Shown here in pieces: positions 25,501-35,368 of a DNA stretch of 64,000 nucleotides. The notes under the pieces are model-generated. The model saw only the letters and a list, made by a program, of their open reading frames with translations. It made no database searches and was not told the DNA's origin. Source of the DNA: Barthelona sp. PCE (lineage: Eukaryota > Metamonada: BaSk clade). Position numbers and translations under genes: made by a program. The stretch lies in NCBI GenBank assembly GCA_040285745.1, contig JAUFOR010000001.1, positions 1,270,542 to 1,334,541 on the forward strand, in the 5' to 3' direction. Position 1 is the stretch's first letter, and each line of letters starts with the position of its first letter.

Positions 25501-28500
25501 CTCATTAATATAGCTTTCACGAACGAACGATAAATCATTGAGCTTTGTACGTAAAACATTAAGTTGAACTGAAATATGTTTAAATAAACGAATGAAAGTA
25601 ACAACAGTACAATGTAAAAATGCAAAACTATAACCATTACCAACTCTTACTAAAAATGAAGCTTGGTTAACCGTTATATTTGGTCTACGAAGAATGAATT
25701 GAATAACTGAGTCAGTTAGATTCTTTTGGGGATTGCATACTCTGGCATCAACACTGGAATATTCAATAGATGTATTGATACAATCATAAATCCCGGTAAG
25801 AATGGTATCAACGTGTTGCAGACTACGAAGATAATTAACAGACTGGGACATTAGCACTGGGAAAAAGCGTGAACTACGTGATAACATTGTGCTAAATTTA
25901 AATTTTAATGTTGAAACATTGTAGAAGTTAAATTTCATGCGTATACATTCCACATAATTACCAAATAATTTTGTCATCGAACTAATCTGCTCATCAAATA
26001 CAACCAACACGACGAAGCGCCAATTAGCTCCACTTCGAAGGCATTTGTTTCTAAAATGTTTTGAACGCTGAGTATCACGTAAAATAGAAATAACATGATG
26101 AGGAGATATGAAAACAGCTGTGTAAACAGATGTACCAATGGAATAGTCGAATTCTTCATCAAAAGAGACTGATTTCCAACCTATCAATCTGAATTGCTGT
26201 TCTAAAAAGTGAGGAAAAAAGAAACTGCTGACAGAAGTACGATGACCAGAATCTTGGAATTCCTTAATAAGAAGAATACTGCTGCTGACATTCTCAGAAC
26301 CTGAAAGAGTAAGAATACGAAGACAATCATCCAACATTACACCTTTGAATACTGTTGCTGGATTATCAGTACGTTCAGCTAACATCATCTGACAACTTCT
26401 TCGATTAAAAAAGATTCCTTCACACGCTGGAATGCAATAAAATTGATCATCTAATTGAGATTGTGTTAATGGTGTAGTTTTAATCAAATCTTTAAGCATT
26501 GAATCTGATTTTGGGATACTATACCTTTTAAATATTATAACCATGTGAGTGACGATCAAATTGATGAGTTTATAGTCTATTTGTATGCTGTTATTCTTTG
26601 CTACATAATCTCTAATAAGACCAAAAATATCTGAAAGTAATTTCAAAGGTATACTATTACAATTCTCATAACCAAATGTATGAAACATCGTTAAGCAAAG
26701 CTGGAAATAGTATGAAACTTGCTTCAATAATATAATATGTTGACTTTCTCGTTCTCCCCATATCATCTTGAGAAAACGACTAAAAAATATTGAATTATTA
26801 TTACTAGTAGGATGCCTAACAGTTGTAAACCGTGATGACCAATGTTTATCGACAATACATTCTTGATGATTGTAAAAGATCAATAAAAATATATCTTCTG
26901 CGTTATTATCTAAAATTCTATCAATAACATTAGATTCATCGAATAAATTCAGCTCATGGGCCATGTGAATAGTATGACCCAGCCGAAGATTGGATAAAGT
27001 ATTGTGATCTGAAAAATCATTACAAACATTCCAATTACAAAGGTTAAATGCAAAAGTAAACGTTGAACAAACTCGGAAAATCATTGATAACACTGTTTTC
27101 CGGTCATAAGAACATTGGTTACTCAACTTCAGTACTCCATCACGATGAAAAATGTAATAAGACCCTGTAAAGAAAGAGCAACAGATGTAATCAAAAAATA
27201 ATTGATTGGGATTACGCATCAAAACTTCGTACATGCTGTTAGAGTTCAAATCTTGACACATGTCAAGTAAAAGACCACTTATATACTCAAAACATCCCAA
27301 TTCACCTGTTTTAAGATCTACATAAGGTACATCACACAGTTTATCAACTCCCAACTGAGTTTCAATTAGATCATAGTGCCTAGAAGTCATTTCTGTTGCG
27401 TCTGTTAAAACTAAAAGAGGTGAAACAAGTGATACATACACTGCATTTGGAATAAACTTTGTAACACAGTAATGAAATTTGGATACATTACTTTGTGTGA
27501 AGAAACTATAGAGTAATCCTCCTAATACAGTGAATGCAAAATTCACAAAGTTTATAATCTCATTATGCAACTCAAAATCATATTTGTTTAACACCTTCGG
27601 CGCAAATTCTTCATATAAATCAAGAGCAACGTGAAATACATCCATACTTTCAAACAATACATCTTCAATATCATAGTAATTTAGTAGCTCTTTTGAAACA
27701 GTTTTGATATAGCGTTGAAGAGAAAGAGATCTATTACAATGTAGGTGAATGACAGGAAAATTAACAGATAAATTTGCTGATTCCACAGTTCCGCATGTAG
27801 TGAAGACAAATATTTGTTTTAAATCATTGGATAAGAATGGTGAAGTAAATGAATGATCTTCAAACTGTTCTGCACTATCGTAATACGAAGAACCACCACT
27901 ACTGAAACGACTTGAAGTAGTAGGACTAATATTAGATTCTTCAGAAAGGTAAAAATATAAAGGTACTGAGTTTAACGCAGTTTTTTGAATATCTTTAGAA
28001 GAACGATGAAGAATATCCATATAAACCACATTAATTGATGGATCAAACGATAAAAGATCGTACACTTGTTTCAAAAATGATCCAATTTGAAGCTCAATTG
28101 GTGTTTGTGGTAATAAAACAATAAAACATGGTAAGAACAAGCTGGAAAAAAAAACTGAACGATGGAAGATTAAAGCACGGTTAGGTAAGTCAGGTTTAAT
28201 CTCTCTGATTATAGTATCTATATGATACTCAACAAAATCATCTAAAAGACATGAAACTCTGCGTAAGAATGGAAAAACTTCACTAAAAAGTGAATAATCC
28301 ACAACAGGACATGATCCAAAATATCGAGTATGCATATCACAAAACGTGTTGTAATTATTAAAAGAAACAAAATTGGAGCATAATGCAAACAATAAATGCG
28401 ATAATGTACACAAACGTTGCTTAGTAAGTAATCCCTTAATAAGCTCAAAATAGAACATAATAATTGCATTATAAAATTGGTAAGGTAATTCTGTGTTAAA

Positions 28501-31500
28501 AAGTGTGCAAAATTCATCGAAATATGGTTTGAAGATCGATATAGCAACCTTATCTTGACTTCCTGATAACAACAGTCTTAAGTTAATAAGATGTTTAATA
28601 TTATTATTTGCTTCTAAAGAATATGTTATGTGAGGAGCAAAATTGAGAAACTGTGTATGTATTCTTTTTTCATGAATAACAAATACTACACCTGCAGATG
28701 AACATGATTTCGTTTCACCAGTCAATATTTGTAGGTATTTCAAATGCAAAGGATCGAGGAGCGCAGTAGGAAGTGTCTTATTCACTAAGAATATGAGCAA
28801 ACTTCCAGTTTCTAATACATAATCAATTGCCATCATGATTTCAAAAACAGGAGTGTGTTTGCCGATTGTTCTGCAGTACACTTCTTTTCCAATAAGCAAT
28901 GAAAACGAATAAAGAACCATAAGAGCATGATTGTGAGTTGATTCTATCGACATGAAAATGGAATCATCTGTTTGCAATGCATATAATTCCTTGAATATAT
29001 CTACTTCAACAAAAAAAGGATACAAATTAGGTTCATATAAAGTTGTTATAAAAGGTGTAACAAAAAACATACCATGTTTTATACTTTCAACACAACCAAA
29101 TTGAACATTCCAATCTGAATCACAAAAAATGAAATTTTCACTAACATGCACAAAATCGTTAACATCACAGCAATTTTCTAAAGATTCATAATAACAACTA
29201 CATTGATAAAAAGAATAAATTATGAATTTGAACAGTAGCATATGTTGTGAAGGAGATGAGATAAATGATGAAAGATAACTTAAAATGTTGGTAGTGTTTG
29301 CCGTGGAATGTGCTAAATGTTCCTTATATGCTATAATATTACCATGTTCCATATACCGCTCAAGAACTTTAAAATCATTCGTGAATGTCATAATAATTCG
29401 TAGGTACACTAATCCAAGTGGTATTCCAACTAAAGCCAAAGGATCAAACCCGTTTTCAATAACAATGAACTTTGCTGCTTCAGAAACTGCTGTTACACTG
29501 TCAACAATAGAGTTATCGATTGCTTTAAACCATGAAATTAAGCTTTCTATGTTGGGCTCATGCAAAACAATTGCTTCATTAAACTTAATAGTCTCACTGC
29601 TTATGTTAACAGCACCGCATACTTGATTCTTACTTAGCTTAAAATGTTGAAGACTGGGGTAAATCTTGTTCAAGATAAAACCTTGGTTAATGAATGTACT
29701 TAATTTAATTTGAGAATTTAAAGCAAAAAATAAAGCTGAAAATACACAAATACTCTCATAACGTGAAAATAGCTTAAAATAGTGCAAATCAGAAAATTTA
29801 TGTTGCATGTGATCAAACAATAGTAAAAATTTGCTTTTCAAAGCAGTATGATAATCACTCATGCCATGCATACCATCAAAAAATGTCTCAATAAACTTTT
29901 CATTGGATATATCACCAATCAAATCGCACATGCGTATTATACCGATTCGTTCCGATCTGTTTATGAGGGTATCACAAATAAAAACATCAAAACCATCAAC
30001 GGTAGACTCAACAAAAGACTCAACATCTCGATAACTGAAAGAATGTTGAACAACACGTGCAAGATTACTGTTCCAAACGTCTAAATCAATATCAAACTCT
30101 GTAACATCACAACCTTGCATACATGTTCGAAACATGAATATAATAATCATTAGTTGCTCAATAACAATCATGGTATTCAATTGATCTTTAAACTTTCGAA
30201 GAGAAGAAAGCTTGTTTTGAATAGAAGTCCACATATCATAACTGTATAATTTCATATTTGTGTTATAATCCTCACCGATATCTCTGAACCGTTGGTCCAT
30301 GTCTTGGATAAAAGAATTTAAATCTGAACAATGATTAATAGCACTACGATAATCAAAAACAAAGAAATCATCATACCTGAGAACGTTAAATGTCCACATA
30401 CGCACATTCTCAATCATCAGGCTGATGGAATTGTCTATCTCAATCTCAATATTGAGCCATTCTGCAATCTTAATAATAACATCAATATTATCATCCCTTG
30501 TTAAAAATAAAATATTATTACACCGAAGATCACCTACATTCGTTAAGTTATTGATCACAGAACGTAGCGTGCATCGTTGAATATGTCTTAGTCCTTTCAA
30601 ATTGCATAAATCCAGAAAATTACAAACACGATCAATATTATCAACAAAAATTTCCAAAACTTGAATGAAATCAGAAAATTTCCAATTAAAAGTAAGAGAA
30701 TCTTTGATTTTTTCAAATTCTGTGTGAAATATTTGTGAATCATAAGTGTCAATTAGTTGATCAGAAGATAAAGAGAAAAAGTTAAATATCTGAAAGAAAA
30801 AAGTCCTTAATTTCAAATAAACATTATGTCTTTGTGTGACAATTTCAACATCAATAGGTAACAAAATACACTTATTACATTCTTTCTCAAAGTATACGCC
30901 AAGATCTGACAGATCTGTAAGAATATTAAATAAACAGTGAAAACAATGATCAATGAAGATAAGTGATGAGTGAAGGAAAAGATATAAACGAGTTTTAGAA
31001 AAAGAGGGTAAAAACAATTCATCATTAACAACAATATGATTGATACCTTTAAATGATTCTAAAGCTTTCCCACATTCACATAAATAATAGTTAAAAGTAA
31101 CAAGTTTAGAATCATAATGGTTAAAAATTATCTTTTGTGCTTCACTGCAAAAAAGAGCTTGTACTCTTTTCCATAATTTTTCAACATTATTAACGAATTG
31201 AAGAAAATATCCAAATACACATGTGTAAATACCACGTGTATCAAGCTGAAACTTCTTAAAAAATGGATAAATTGATTCTATATCACTAAGTTCTGATATG
31301 ACAATACATTCTGACTTCAAAAATGTATGAAAATCCTTTGTTTGAAACTTTTGATTCACATGTGAATCAAAAAACAAAGAACCAATCATATGCTTTGGAG
31401 ATAGTTGTTTTTGAAATGATGCAAAATTTATCATATCAGTGTAAAACGAACTTTCACAAATGGAATAGAAAGGCAACAGTTGAATTATGTCCTTAGACGA

Positions 31501-34407
31501 ACGAAGCTCATCAAAATTAAAACTAAAGTTACATACAAAGTATAAACAATTAAAGATGAATGTGGTGACGATATGCTGCAATACATTGGTTATGGTACAC
31601 CACAAGTGATCATGAATGAATAAGTAAATGAACTCTGTTGATAAATTCACTATTGACAAATTTGACTGCATATTAAATAATGTTGAGTTAACATCATATA
31701 TCTCTTGTTCAAATTGTAAGAATTTATCAATCATTTCAGGACAAAAATGGATCATTGTCCACCTGGAACTCATTAACTTAAAAACAGAAGTAACTATATC
31801 ATCACGAATACTACAGGATAAACTATATTGGTCAGTGAGAAATTCATTAATCTCTTTTTGGGTTTGTAAAACGAATACAATATCTTGAAATCTATTCTTG
31901 CAACGCTTAAAAAGATCAAATTGCTGATAATTTGACATAATACAAGTTGAATATCGCTTCAGTTCACTCCCTATTAAGGATTGTAGTGCTTGTAATGATG
32001 TGGGTAAAGTGTCAAACAATGATACATCATTTGATGAATGAAACATTGGTACGCTTATGAATTTCTTAACAAAAAGTCTAATTTGACGTTTAATTTGACG
32101 TGAAAGACAGGTAAAAATATTTTTAACCCAGTATTTAACCATAGTTTTTACCAATGCTCTATTATTACCAACTACAGTATTCAGAAAAAACAAAATTGAA
32201 TCTGATATTCGATCTAGATAAACATAATGTGCTGAAACACATTGATTAATATCTGAAATAAAAGTTGATTGGAAACCGTATATCGAAGGATGGGAACTAT
32301 CATCTGGAATTGGAAAAAGTACTAAATCTTGGATAGAAAGAATTTCTAAGAATACTGAACCTACACAATTCTTTAATTTATCAACAAAAGAGATGTATTT
32401 AGATATACCTTTATCAATATATTTTTTTGCCTGATAAAAATCAACCACTTTGGATAAGGGACCATTAACAAAAAAATCACCATAATACCTAACTAATCGA
32501 TGGAATGGTGAATCCATTCGCTGATCATTCACTAACATTTCATCAAAAATAGACCTTCTTGTGTAAAATCTTTTTAACCCAGGCTTCACTGCATCAAACA
32601 TATCAACGTTATTATTGGGAACAATATTGTACACTGGTTGCGCTGCTTCAAGTAAAGCAACCCCATACAAAATACTTTTGCTGTCGTGATTAATATTATA
32701 ACTTAGCAATTCCACTGTTTTCTGAGCTTTTGAATGTATCATACTCTGATACACTACTAACTCCTCTTTCTTACTCTCAATAAGACTCGATAGATCTTCT
32801 ACATCACTTACAGATAATAACTGAAAATCTATCAACTGACCAATTAACTCCTCGATACTAAAGAGAAATCGAGTAAATCGAACAACATACACTATATGAT
32901 GTGTTATACGATCGGCACAGTGAAGCTTTGTTGTGGAAAATTTTGCATTAATATGTTTTGTGATTAGTGAAATTAGTGAACGAGAAAGATTGCATAATTC
33001 TGCCAATATTGCTATTGGATCAGAAAACCCAAAATGATGACAAATAAGTAGAAAATTACATTTGTTATGAATCGAACTATAATCATCATTACCAAACGAA
33101 AGAAAAATTTTCCTGATATATGAAGAAAGTGATCTATCGATTGATTTTAACAGAAAACGAGCGGAACATAACACTGTACGTAAATTATTAAATGTGGACG
33201 GAGACAATTCTGTATCTAATATATTCATTGCCTTTATGATACCATCTAGTGCTGTAGAAGGAGGAAAATACTTATTAAAGAGAGGATCTTGTGTTGAAAT
33301 AAAAATTCTGATATGCGACTTAAATGAATCAACTTCTCTACAAACATTCATAAAATATCTTAAACAACCACTAATTCCAGTAATAAATGAGCTCATATCA
33401 AACATGTGACTAAATCGGTGAAACATTGATAATGCAGTAGAACATAATAATTGAAATTTCGCACGATGAATACCAACACTATTTGAATTTGAACATGTTA
33501 AAAACACTTGTTTAAATGATATATTTCTAATTTCTGCTTTAAATTCCCCCAGTAATGAAGTTTTAAGCATGAAGAAGAGAAAATTAACTAATTCAGGAAA
33601 GAATTGAAAAAAGAAAGGAAATTTTTGAAATTTTGAAATTTTTTCAAAAGGTTCATGTGGCCAAGTTCTAATTATATCCAGAATTATGGGTTTTCCTTTC
33701 GGCAAATAATTAAACTGTTTAGAAAGACTGGATAAATTGCTAAATCTTTGAACAAAATTAATTGCACATTCATTGAAAATACTGAATTCTTTAGAAAGTA
33801 TTAGCTGTAACTTTAATACTAACATAAAACTATCTTGTAAATAACTACCATACATATCAACTACATGAGATATATCAATAATACTAATCATTTCAAAAAC
33901 TCTTGAAAATATTGAACAAAAGCAAAACAGACCCATAAAATGTTTTGAGAGTAGTAAATGTTTAGTTATATAACTAACCAAATCCATGTGTATTGGAACA
34001 AGATTATCAACGATATACTTACAACAAACAACATGATATAAAGGATCAATTTTCCATTTTTCAGGAAAAATTGCACAAAGAGCTTTAAAATGTTGCTTTA
34101 CCCAACAATCTGATGTAGACTGTGTTGCAAATTCCAAAAACTCATCAATTACAAATGCATCTACTAAAAGAGGTACAGAAAAATGTTCATTATTCACAAA
34201 AAGAAAGATAAGAGAATTATCTACATCAATAGTCAAGTAATGCATCTGTTCAAAGTTCAGTGCTTCTGCATGACTACATTGATATGAAGTTCGGTTGACA
34301 AAAACAACAATTCCATCTTTAACATCTTGGATCGCTTGTAAATCGTTTTGAAATTTGCTCGTTTGCGAAAATAACCCTTCAAAAAATGATGCAATAAAAT
34401 CTCTCAT
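22540..34407 (-). CDS. Degenerate dynein heavy chain-like protein without ATPase motifs
   Basis: The frame gives 3955 residues from the first ATG (a GTG lies 39 bases further up) and has no stop or frameshift. It follows the dynein heavy chain plan at the expected distances: a long helical tail and linker to about 1800; an AAA1-like block near 1817 (LIGKEVYC, then LETGSLLIFLVNKTLP where the GAWGCFDEFNRI strand sits); an AAA4-like block near 2700 (RILTLSGSENVSSSILLIKEF in place of the LLVGxGGSGxQS P-loop); a coiled coil near 2930-3045; an AAA5-like block near 3130 (VSDNVLFSNPVVLALIPFIA); and AAA6/C-terminal-like segments (ARTPVILDLFNGAISRARLF, RTFTFIELQNVFN). No GxxGxGK[ST] occurs anywhere. 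The stalk is far shorter than usual, with no room for a microtubule-binding domain. Subclass is unresolved. It may be a structural dynein partner in a flagellate. Assignment is by pattern, not alignment. Confidence 0.6.
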   Translation of the reverse strand: MRDFIASFFEGLFSQTSKFQNDLQAIQDVKDGIVVFVNRTSYQCSHAEALNFEQMHYLTIDVDNSLIFLFVNNEHFSVPLLVDAFVIDEFLEFATQSTSDCWVKQHFKALCAIFPEKWKIDPLYHVVCCKYIVDNLVPIHMDLVSYITKHLLLSKHFMGLFCFCSIFSRVFEMISIIDISHVVDMYGSYLQDSFMLVLKLQLILSKEFSIFNECAINFVQRFSNLSSLSKQFNYLPKGKPIILDIIRTWPHEPFEKISKFQKFPFFFQFFPELVNFLFFMLKTSLLGEFKAEIRNISFKQVFLTCSNSNSVGIHRAKFQLLCSTALSMFHRFSHMFDMSSFITGISGCLRYFMNVCREVDSFKSHIRIFISTQDPLFNKYFPPSTALDGIIKAMNILDTELSPSTFNNLRTVLCSARFLLKSIDRSLSSYIRKIFLSFGNDDYSSIHNKCNFLLICHHFGFSDPIAILAELCNLSRSLISLITKHINAKFSTTKLHCADRITHHIVYVVRFTRFLFSIEELIGQLIDFQLLSVSDVEDLSSLIESKKEELVVYQSMIHSKAQKTVELLSYNINHDSKSILYGVALLEAAQPVYNIVPNNNVDMFDAVKPGLKRFYTRRSIFDEMLVNDQRMDSPFHRLVRYYGDFFVNGPLSKVVDFYQAKKYIDKGISKYISFVDKLKNCVGSVFLEILSIQDLVLFPIPDDSSHPSIYGFQSTFISDINQCVSAHYVYLDRISDSILFFLNTVVGNNRALVKTMVKYWVKNIFTCLSRQIKRQIRLFVKKFISVPMFHSSNDVSLFDTLPTSLQALQSLIGSELKRYSTCIMSNYQQFDLFKRCKNRFQDIVFVLQTQKEINEFLTDQYSLSCSIRDDIVTSVFKLMSSRWTMIHFCPEMIDKFLQFEQEIYDVNSTLFNMQSNLSIVNLSTEFIYLFIHDHLWCTITNVLQHIVTTFIFNCLYFVCNFSFNFDELRSSKDIIQLLPFYSICESSFYTDMINFASFQKQLSPKHMIGSLFFDSHVNQKFQTKDFHTFLKSECIVISELSDIESIYPFFKKFQLDTRGIYTCVFGYFLQFVNNVEKLWKRVQALFCSEAQKIIFNHYDSKLVTFNYYLCECGKALESFKGINHIVVNDELFLPSFSKTRLYLFLHSSLIFIDHCFHCLFNILTDLSDLGVYFEKECNKCILLPIDVEIVTQRHNVYLKLRTFFFQIFNFFSLSSDQLIDTYDSQIFHTEFEKIKDSLTFNWKFSDFIQVLEIFVDNIDRVCNFLDLCNLKGLRHIQRCTLRSVINNLTNVGDLRCNNILFLTRDDNIDVIIKIAEWLNIEIEIDNSISLMIENVRMWTFNVLRYDDFFVFDYRSAINHCSDLNSFIQDMDQRFRDIGEDYNTNMKLYSYDMWTSIQNKLSSLRKFKDQLNTMIVIEQLMIIIFMFRTCMQGCDVTEFDIDLDVWNSNLARVVQHSFSYRDVESFVESTVDGFDVFICDTLINRSERIGIIRMCDLIGDISNEKFIETFFDGMHGMSDYHTALKSKFLLLFDHMQHKFSDLHYFKLFSRYESICVFSALFFALNSQIKLSTFINQGFILNKIYPSLQHFKLSKNQVCGAVNISSETIKFNEAIVLHEPNIESLISWFKAIDNSIVDSVTAVSEAAKFIVIENGFDPLALVGIPLGLVYLRIIMTFTNDFKVLERYMEHGNIIAYKEHLAHSTANTTNILSYLSSFISSPSQHMLLFKFIIYSFYQCSCYYESLENCCDVNDFVHVSENFIFCDSDWNVQFGCVESIKHGMFFVTPFITTLYEPNLYPFFVEVDIFKELYALQTDDSIFMSIESTHNHALMVLYSFSLLIGKEVYCRTIGKHTPVFEIMMAIDYVLETGSLLIFLVNKTLPTALLDPLHLKYLQILTGETKSCSSAGVVFVIHEKRIHTQFLNFAPHITYSLEANNNIKHLINLRLLLSGSQDKVAISIFKPYFDEFCTLFNTELPYQFYNAIIMFYFELIKGLLTKQRLCTLSHLLFALCSNFVSFNNYNTFCDMHTRYFGSCPVVDYSLFSEVFPFLRRVSCLLDDFVEYHIDTIIREIKPDLPNRALIFHRSVFFSSLFLPCFIVLLPQTPIELQIGSFLKQVYDLLSFDPSINVVYMDILHRSSKDIQKTALNSVPLYFYLSEESNISPTTSSRFSSGGSSYYDSAEQFEDHSFTSPFLSNDLKQIFVFTTCGTVESANLSVNFPVIHLHCNRSLSLQRYIKTVSKELLNYYDIEDVLFESMDVFHVALDLYEEFAPKVLNKYDFELHNEIINFVNFAFTVLGGLLYSFFTQSNVSKFHYCVTKFIPNAVYVSLVSPLLVLTDATEMTSRHYDLIETQLGVDKLCDVPYVDLKTGELGCFEYISGLLLDMCQDLNSNSMYEVLMRNPNQLFFDYICCSFFTGSYYIFHRDGVLKLSNQCSYDRKTVLSMIFRVCSTFTFAFNLCNWNVCNDFSDHNTLSNLRLGHTIHMAHELNLFDESNVIDRILDNNAEDIFLLIFYNHQECIVDKHWSSRFTTVRHPTSNNNSIFFSRFLKMIWGERESQHIILLKQVSYYFQLCLTMFHTFGYENCNSIPLKLLSDIFGLIRDYVAKNNSIQIDYKLINLIVTHMVIIFKRYSIPKSDSMLKDLIKTTPLTQSQLDDQFYCIPACEGIFFNRRSCQMMLAERTDNPATVFKGVMLDDCLRILTLSGSENVSSSILLIKEFQDSGHRTSVSSFFFPHFLEQQFRLIGWKSVSFDEEFDYSIGTSVYTAVFISPHHVISILRDTQRSKHFRNKCLRSGANWRFVVLVVFDEQISSMTKLFGNYVECIRMKFNFYNVSTLKFKFSTMLSRSSRFFPVLMSQSVNYLRSLQHVDTILTGIYDCINTSIEYSSVDARVCNPQKNLTDSVIQFILRRPNITVNQASFLVRVGNGYSFAFLHCTVVTFIRLFKHISVQLNVLRTKLNDLSFVRESYINEIDVIDNRINSLITDTNVIRKEVENLDPLDESYGKMVNTVVGSDLLIENLKAQLNDKKKVISDISEIIEDIKLRYPMLYISNYSLEIGALIGFHYLVIRNCCERSGFKMIKQRFEKILHSCSIDSNLLDSFSDLFVKLPSNELDSGMQNWELYQKLSLMAEVAQNIVIGVSDNVLFSNPVVLALIPFIAPKRVVLLSADNDTLSSFIPIASDCYFIIDLRTKDCVKHFTPLISAIIESKRWDKFVTFDDLTIQPSWSFLIMYSSNLETEMTHILPLIVCFTTSLNDDYFIDFIRNNMLLSMKNIEPVKQSFVTLTSLYSLFKGLSITEHNVNNVLADISNSNLLFSKTNEISDVDDIVLDIFFTLKASKYVLTQFSLFVFPAHDLHHEGIDYSIQAIIGNQKDKDSIYERLSFFNCFIFLLFNMKFLIPSVLLFAIRFHKLRWPTKTSVFDIINQLPFGCNCENATFGANSIVDHLLNNYYSDTFTDNDEVRDELKYFFKIMCAIDDNVMFGSYFETLSSKDIFCSFDSSLEKFVFFYCALYPFTLQNSCLLPILYKLLVVSTARTPVILDLFNGAISRARLFIKLTVLGFFPPYHFCTGKTSTFVEFRRLCDEIAWEEQRTFTFIELQNVFNVNLEHLCKSDFVIFYTVYGLDWSIIRGLMVKLEQLRALGRVATKNFVFFIVNKRAIDPMLRYIVYFDSSDSSDTRFKFIDNVKLFCSFNRVRFVDGYVNSRLRTAVLFANLIRISSTNLCFSKKRRLSKVLEPLVEADVGKTSLPVLRRISRKVCHEFGQTDVVLDDIFGAIKQYSLKSIILPSLQLNLQDIQTFEDLIFYIVDSIPFYYHDSEVIDIITYPSLFQKLYNVFVRDRLNNFSNNVFSSITPCFLNVLNLENTANIDDIQHYRKINAYAQHLLPLADRASRFESFESFKTHLHIGCGFADDTLLQLVYNIESTIPIPLSILSSNTTENLQIAINELHQDVIKRLQI

Positions 34408-34573
34408 CTCATTGTCAAGATAAAAAGGATGAATTGGAAATAACACTTTATAGTGTATTTAAGTTTCACAAAACACTTATTTTTACAATGAGCAGTCATT
34501 TTTTATGTCTCCTGTAAAAAAAAAAAAGTTTCTTTACTCTTTTTTTCAAAGTCAATCAACATCAGAAGCAAAA

Positions 34574-35269
34574 TTAACCCATGAGCTTGTACTGTGTCAC
34601 CTTAACCGGTTCTAAAGCGAACTGAATACCACGATAGACAATAAACATATCCAATATTGTTAACACATGGTAAATAGCATTATGCTCAATATATTTAGTA
34701 AAATCGAATGTTTTTGGCATTGCCACTGGAATACTAGCGAAAATAATACCAATTAGTCCAAATAACAACCATAATCTTCCAGCTCTAAGTGATTCATATT
34801 GTGGACGAGCCAATAGAAGAAGAACAATACTGACAATAACACCGGGTCCATACATATACATACAATATATAAACTCTTGTTTTGGAAAAATCCAAATACC
34901 AAAGAAAATAGCAATACCAAATAGCACACTAAAGAAATACTTTTTCTGTTGAGGATAGAATACTGAAGCAATGAACGCCACCAAAATGAGCATGAGGCAC
35001 ATCAAGGGATACTTGACAAGACCCCAAAGGAAGGAATCTAGAGGACCACGTCCGAATTTTAGAGCTGATCTCATTATATGATACAAAACACCAAACGCGG
35101 AGGTGCAAGCAAAGTCAATGAAGAATGCTCTGAACAAGAATTTGCTATCTGAAGGAATAAGATCAACATAATCCTTAATTCCGCCATTTATGCTTATCAA
35201 CATCCATATAAGTTCAACTGTGAGAATGAAATCTGTGATATAAATGCCCAATTCGTCTAATATACTCAT
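34574..35269 (-). CDS. Seven-transmembrane protein, unknown function
   Basis: The 231-residue protein has seven hydrophobic helices filling most of its length, a short N-terminus (MSILDELG) and no signal peptide. Conserved-looking polar residues include FGVLYH in helix 2 and HNAIYHVLTILDMFIVYRG in helix 7; His residues spaced like this occur in CREST-type membrane hydrolases and some uncharacterised seven-TM families, but I cannot place it firmly. It lies between the dynein-like gene and the C2/SH3-like gene on the same strand. Confidence 0.75.
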   Translation of the reverse strand: MSILDELGIYITDFILTVELIWMLISINGGIKDYVDLIPSDSKFLFRAFFIDFACTSAFGVLYHIMRSALKFGRGPLDSFLWGLVKYPLMCLMLILVAFIASVFYPQQKKYFFSVLFGIAIFFGIWIFPKQEFIYCMYMYGPGVIVSIVLLLLARPQYESLRAGRLWLLFGLIGIIFASIPVAMPKTFDFTKYIEHNAIYHVLTILDMFIVYRGIQFALEPVKVTQYKLMG

Positions 35270-35368
35270 TATAAATTATGAAAGAGGAGAATAATACAAA
35301 GAATAAGGATATGACGTGGATGATTACAATTACTTCAGTTGCACTCATTGCGAATGTAAAGGGGGTAT

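Noticed and set aside
22540-34407. Midasin or RNF213-type giant AAA protein
   Set aside because: No MIDAS or RING region; the tail length, block spacing, stalk-like coiled coil and segment order fit dynein better.
34408-34446. Extension of the dynein-like gene to a GTG at 34446
   Set aside because: Eukaryotic start codons are ATG; the first in-frame ATG is at 34407.
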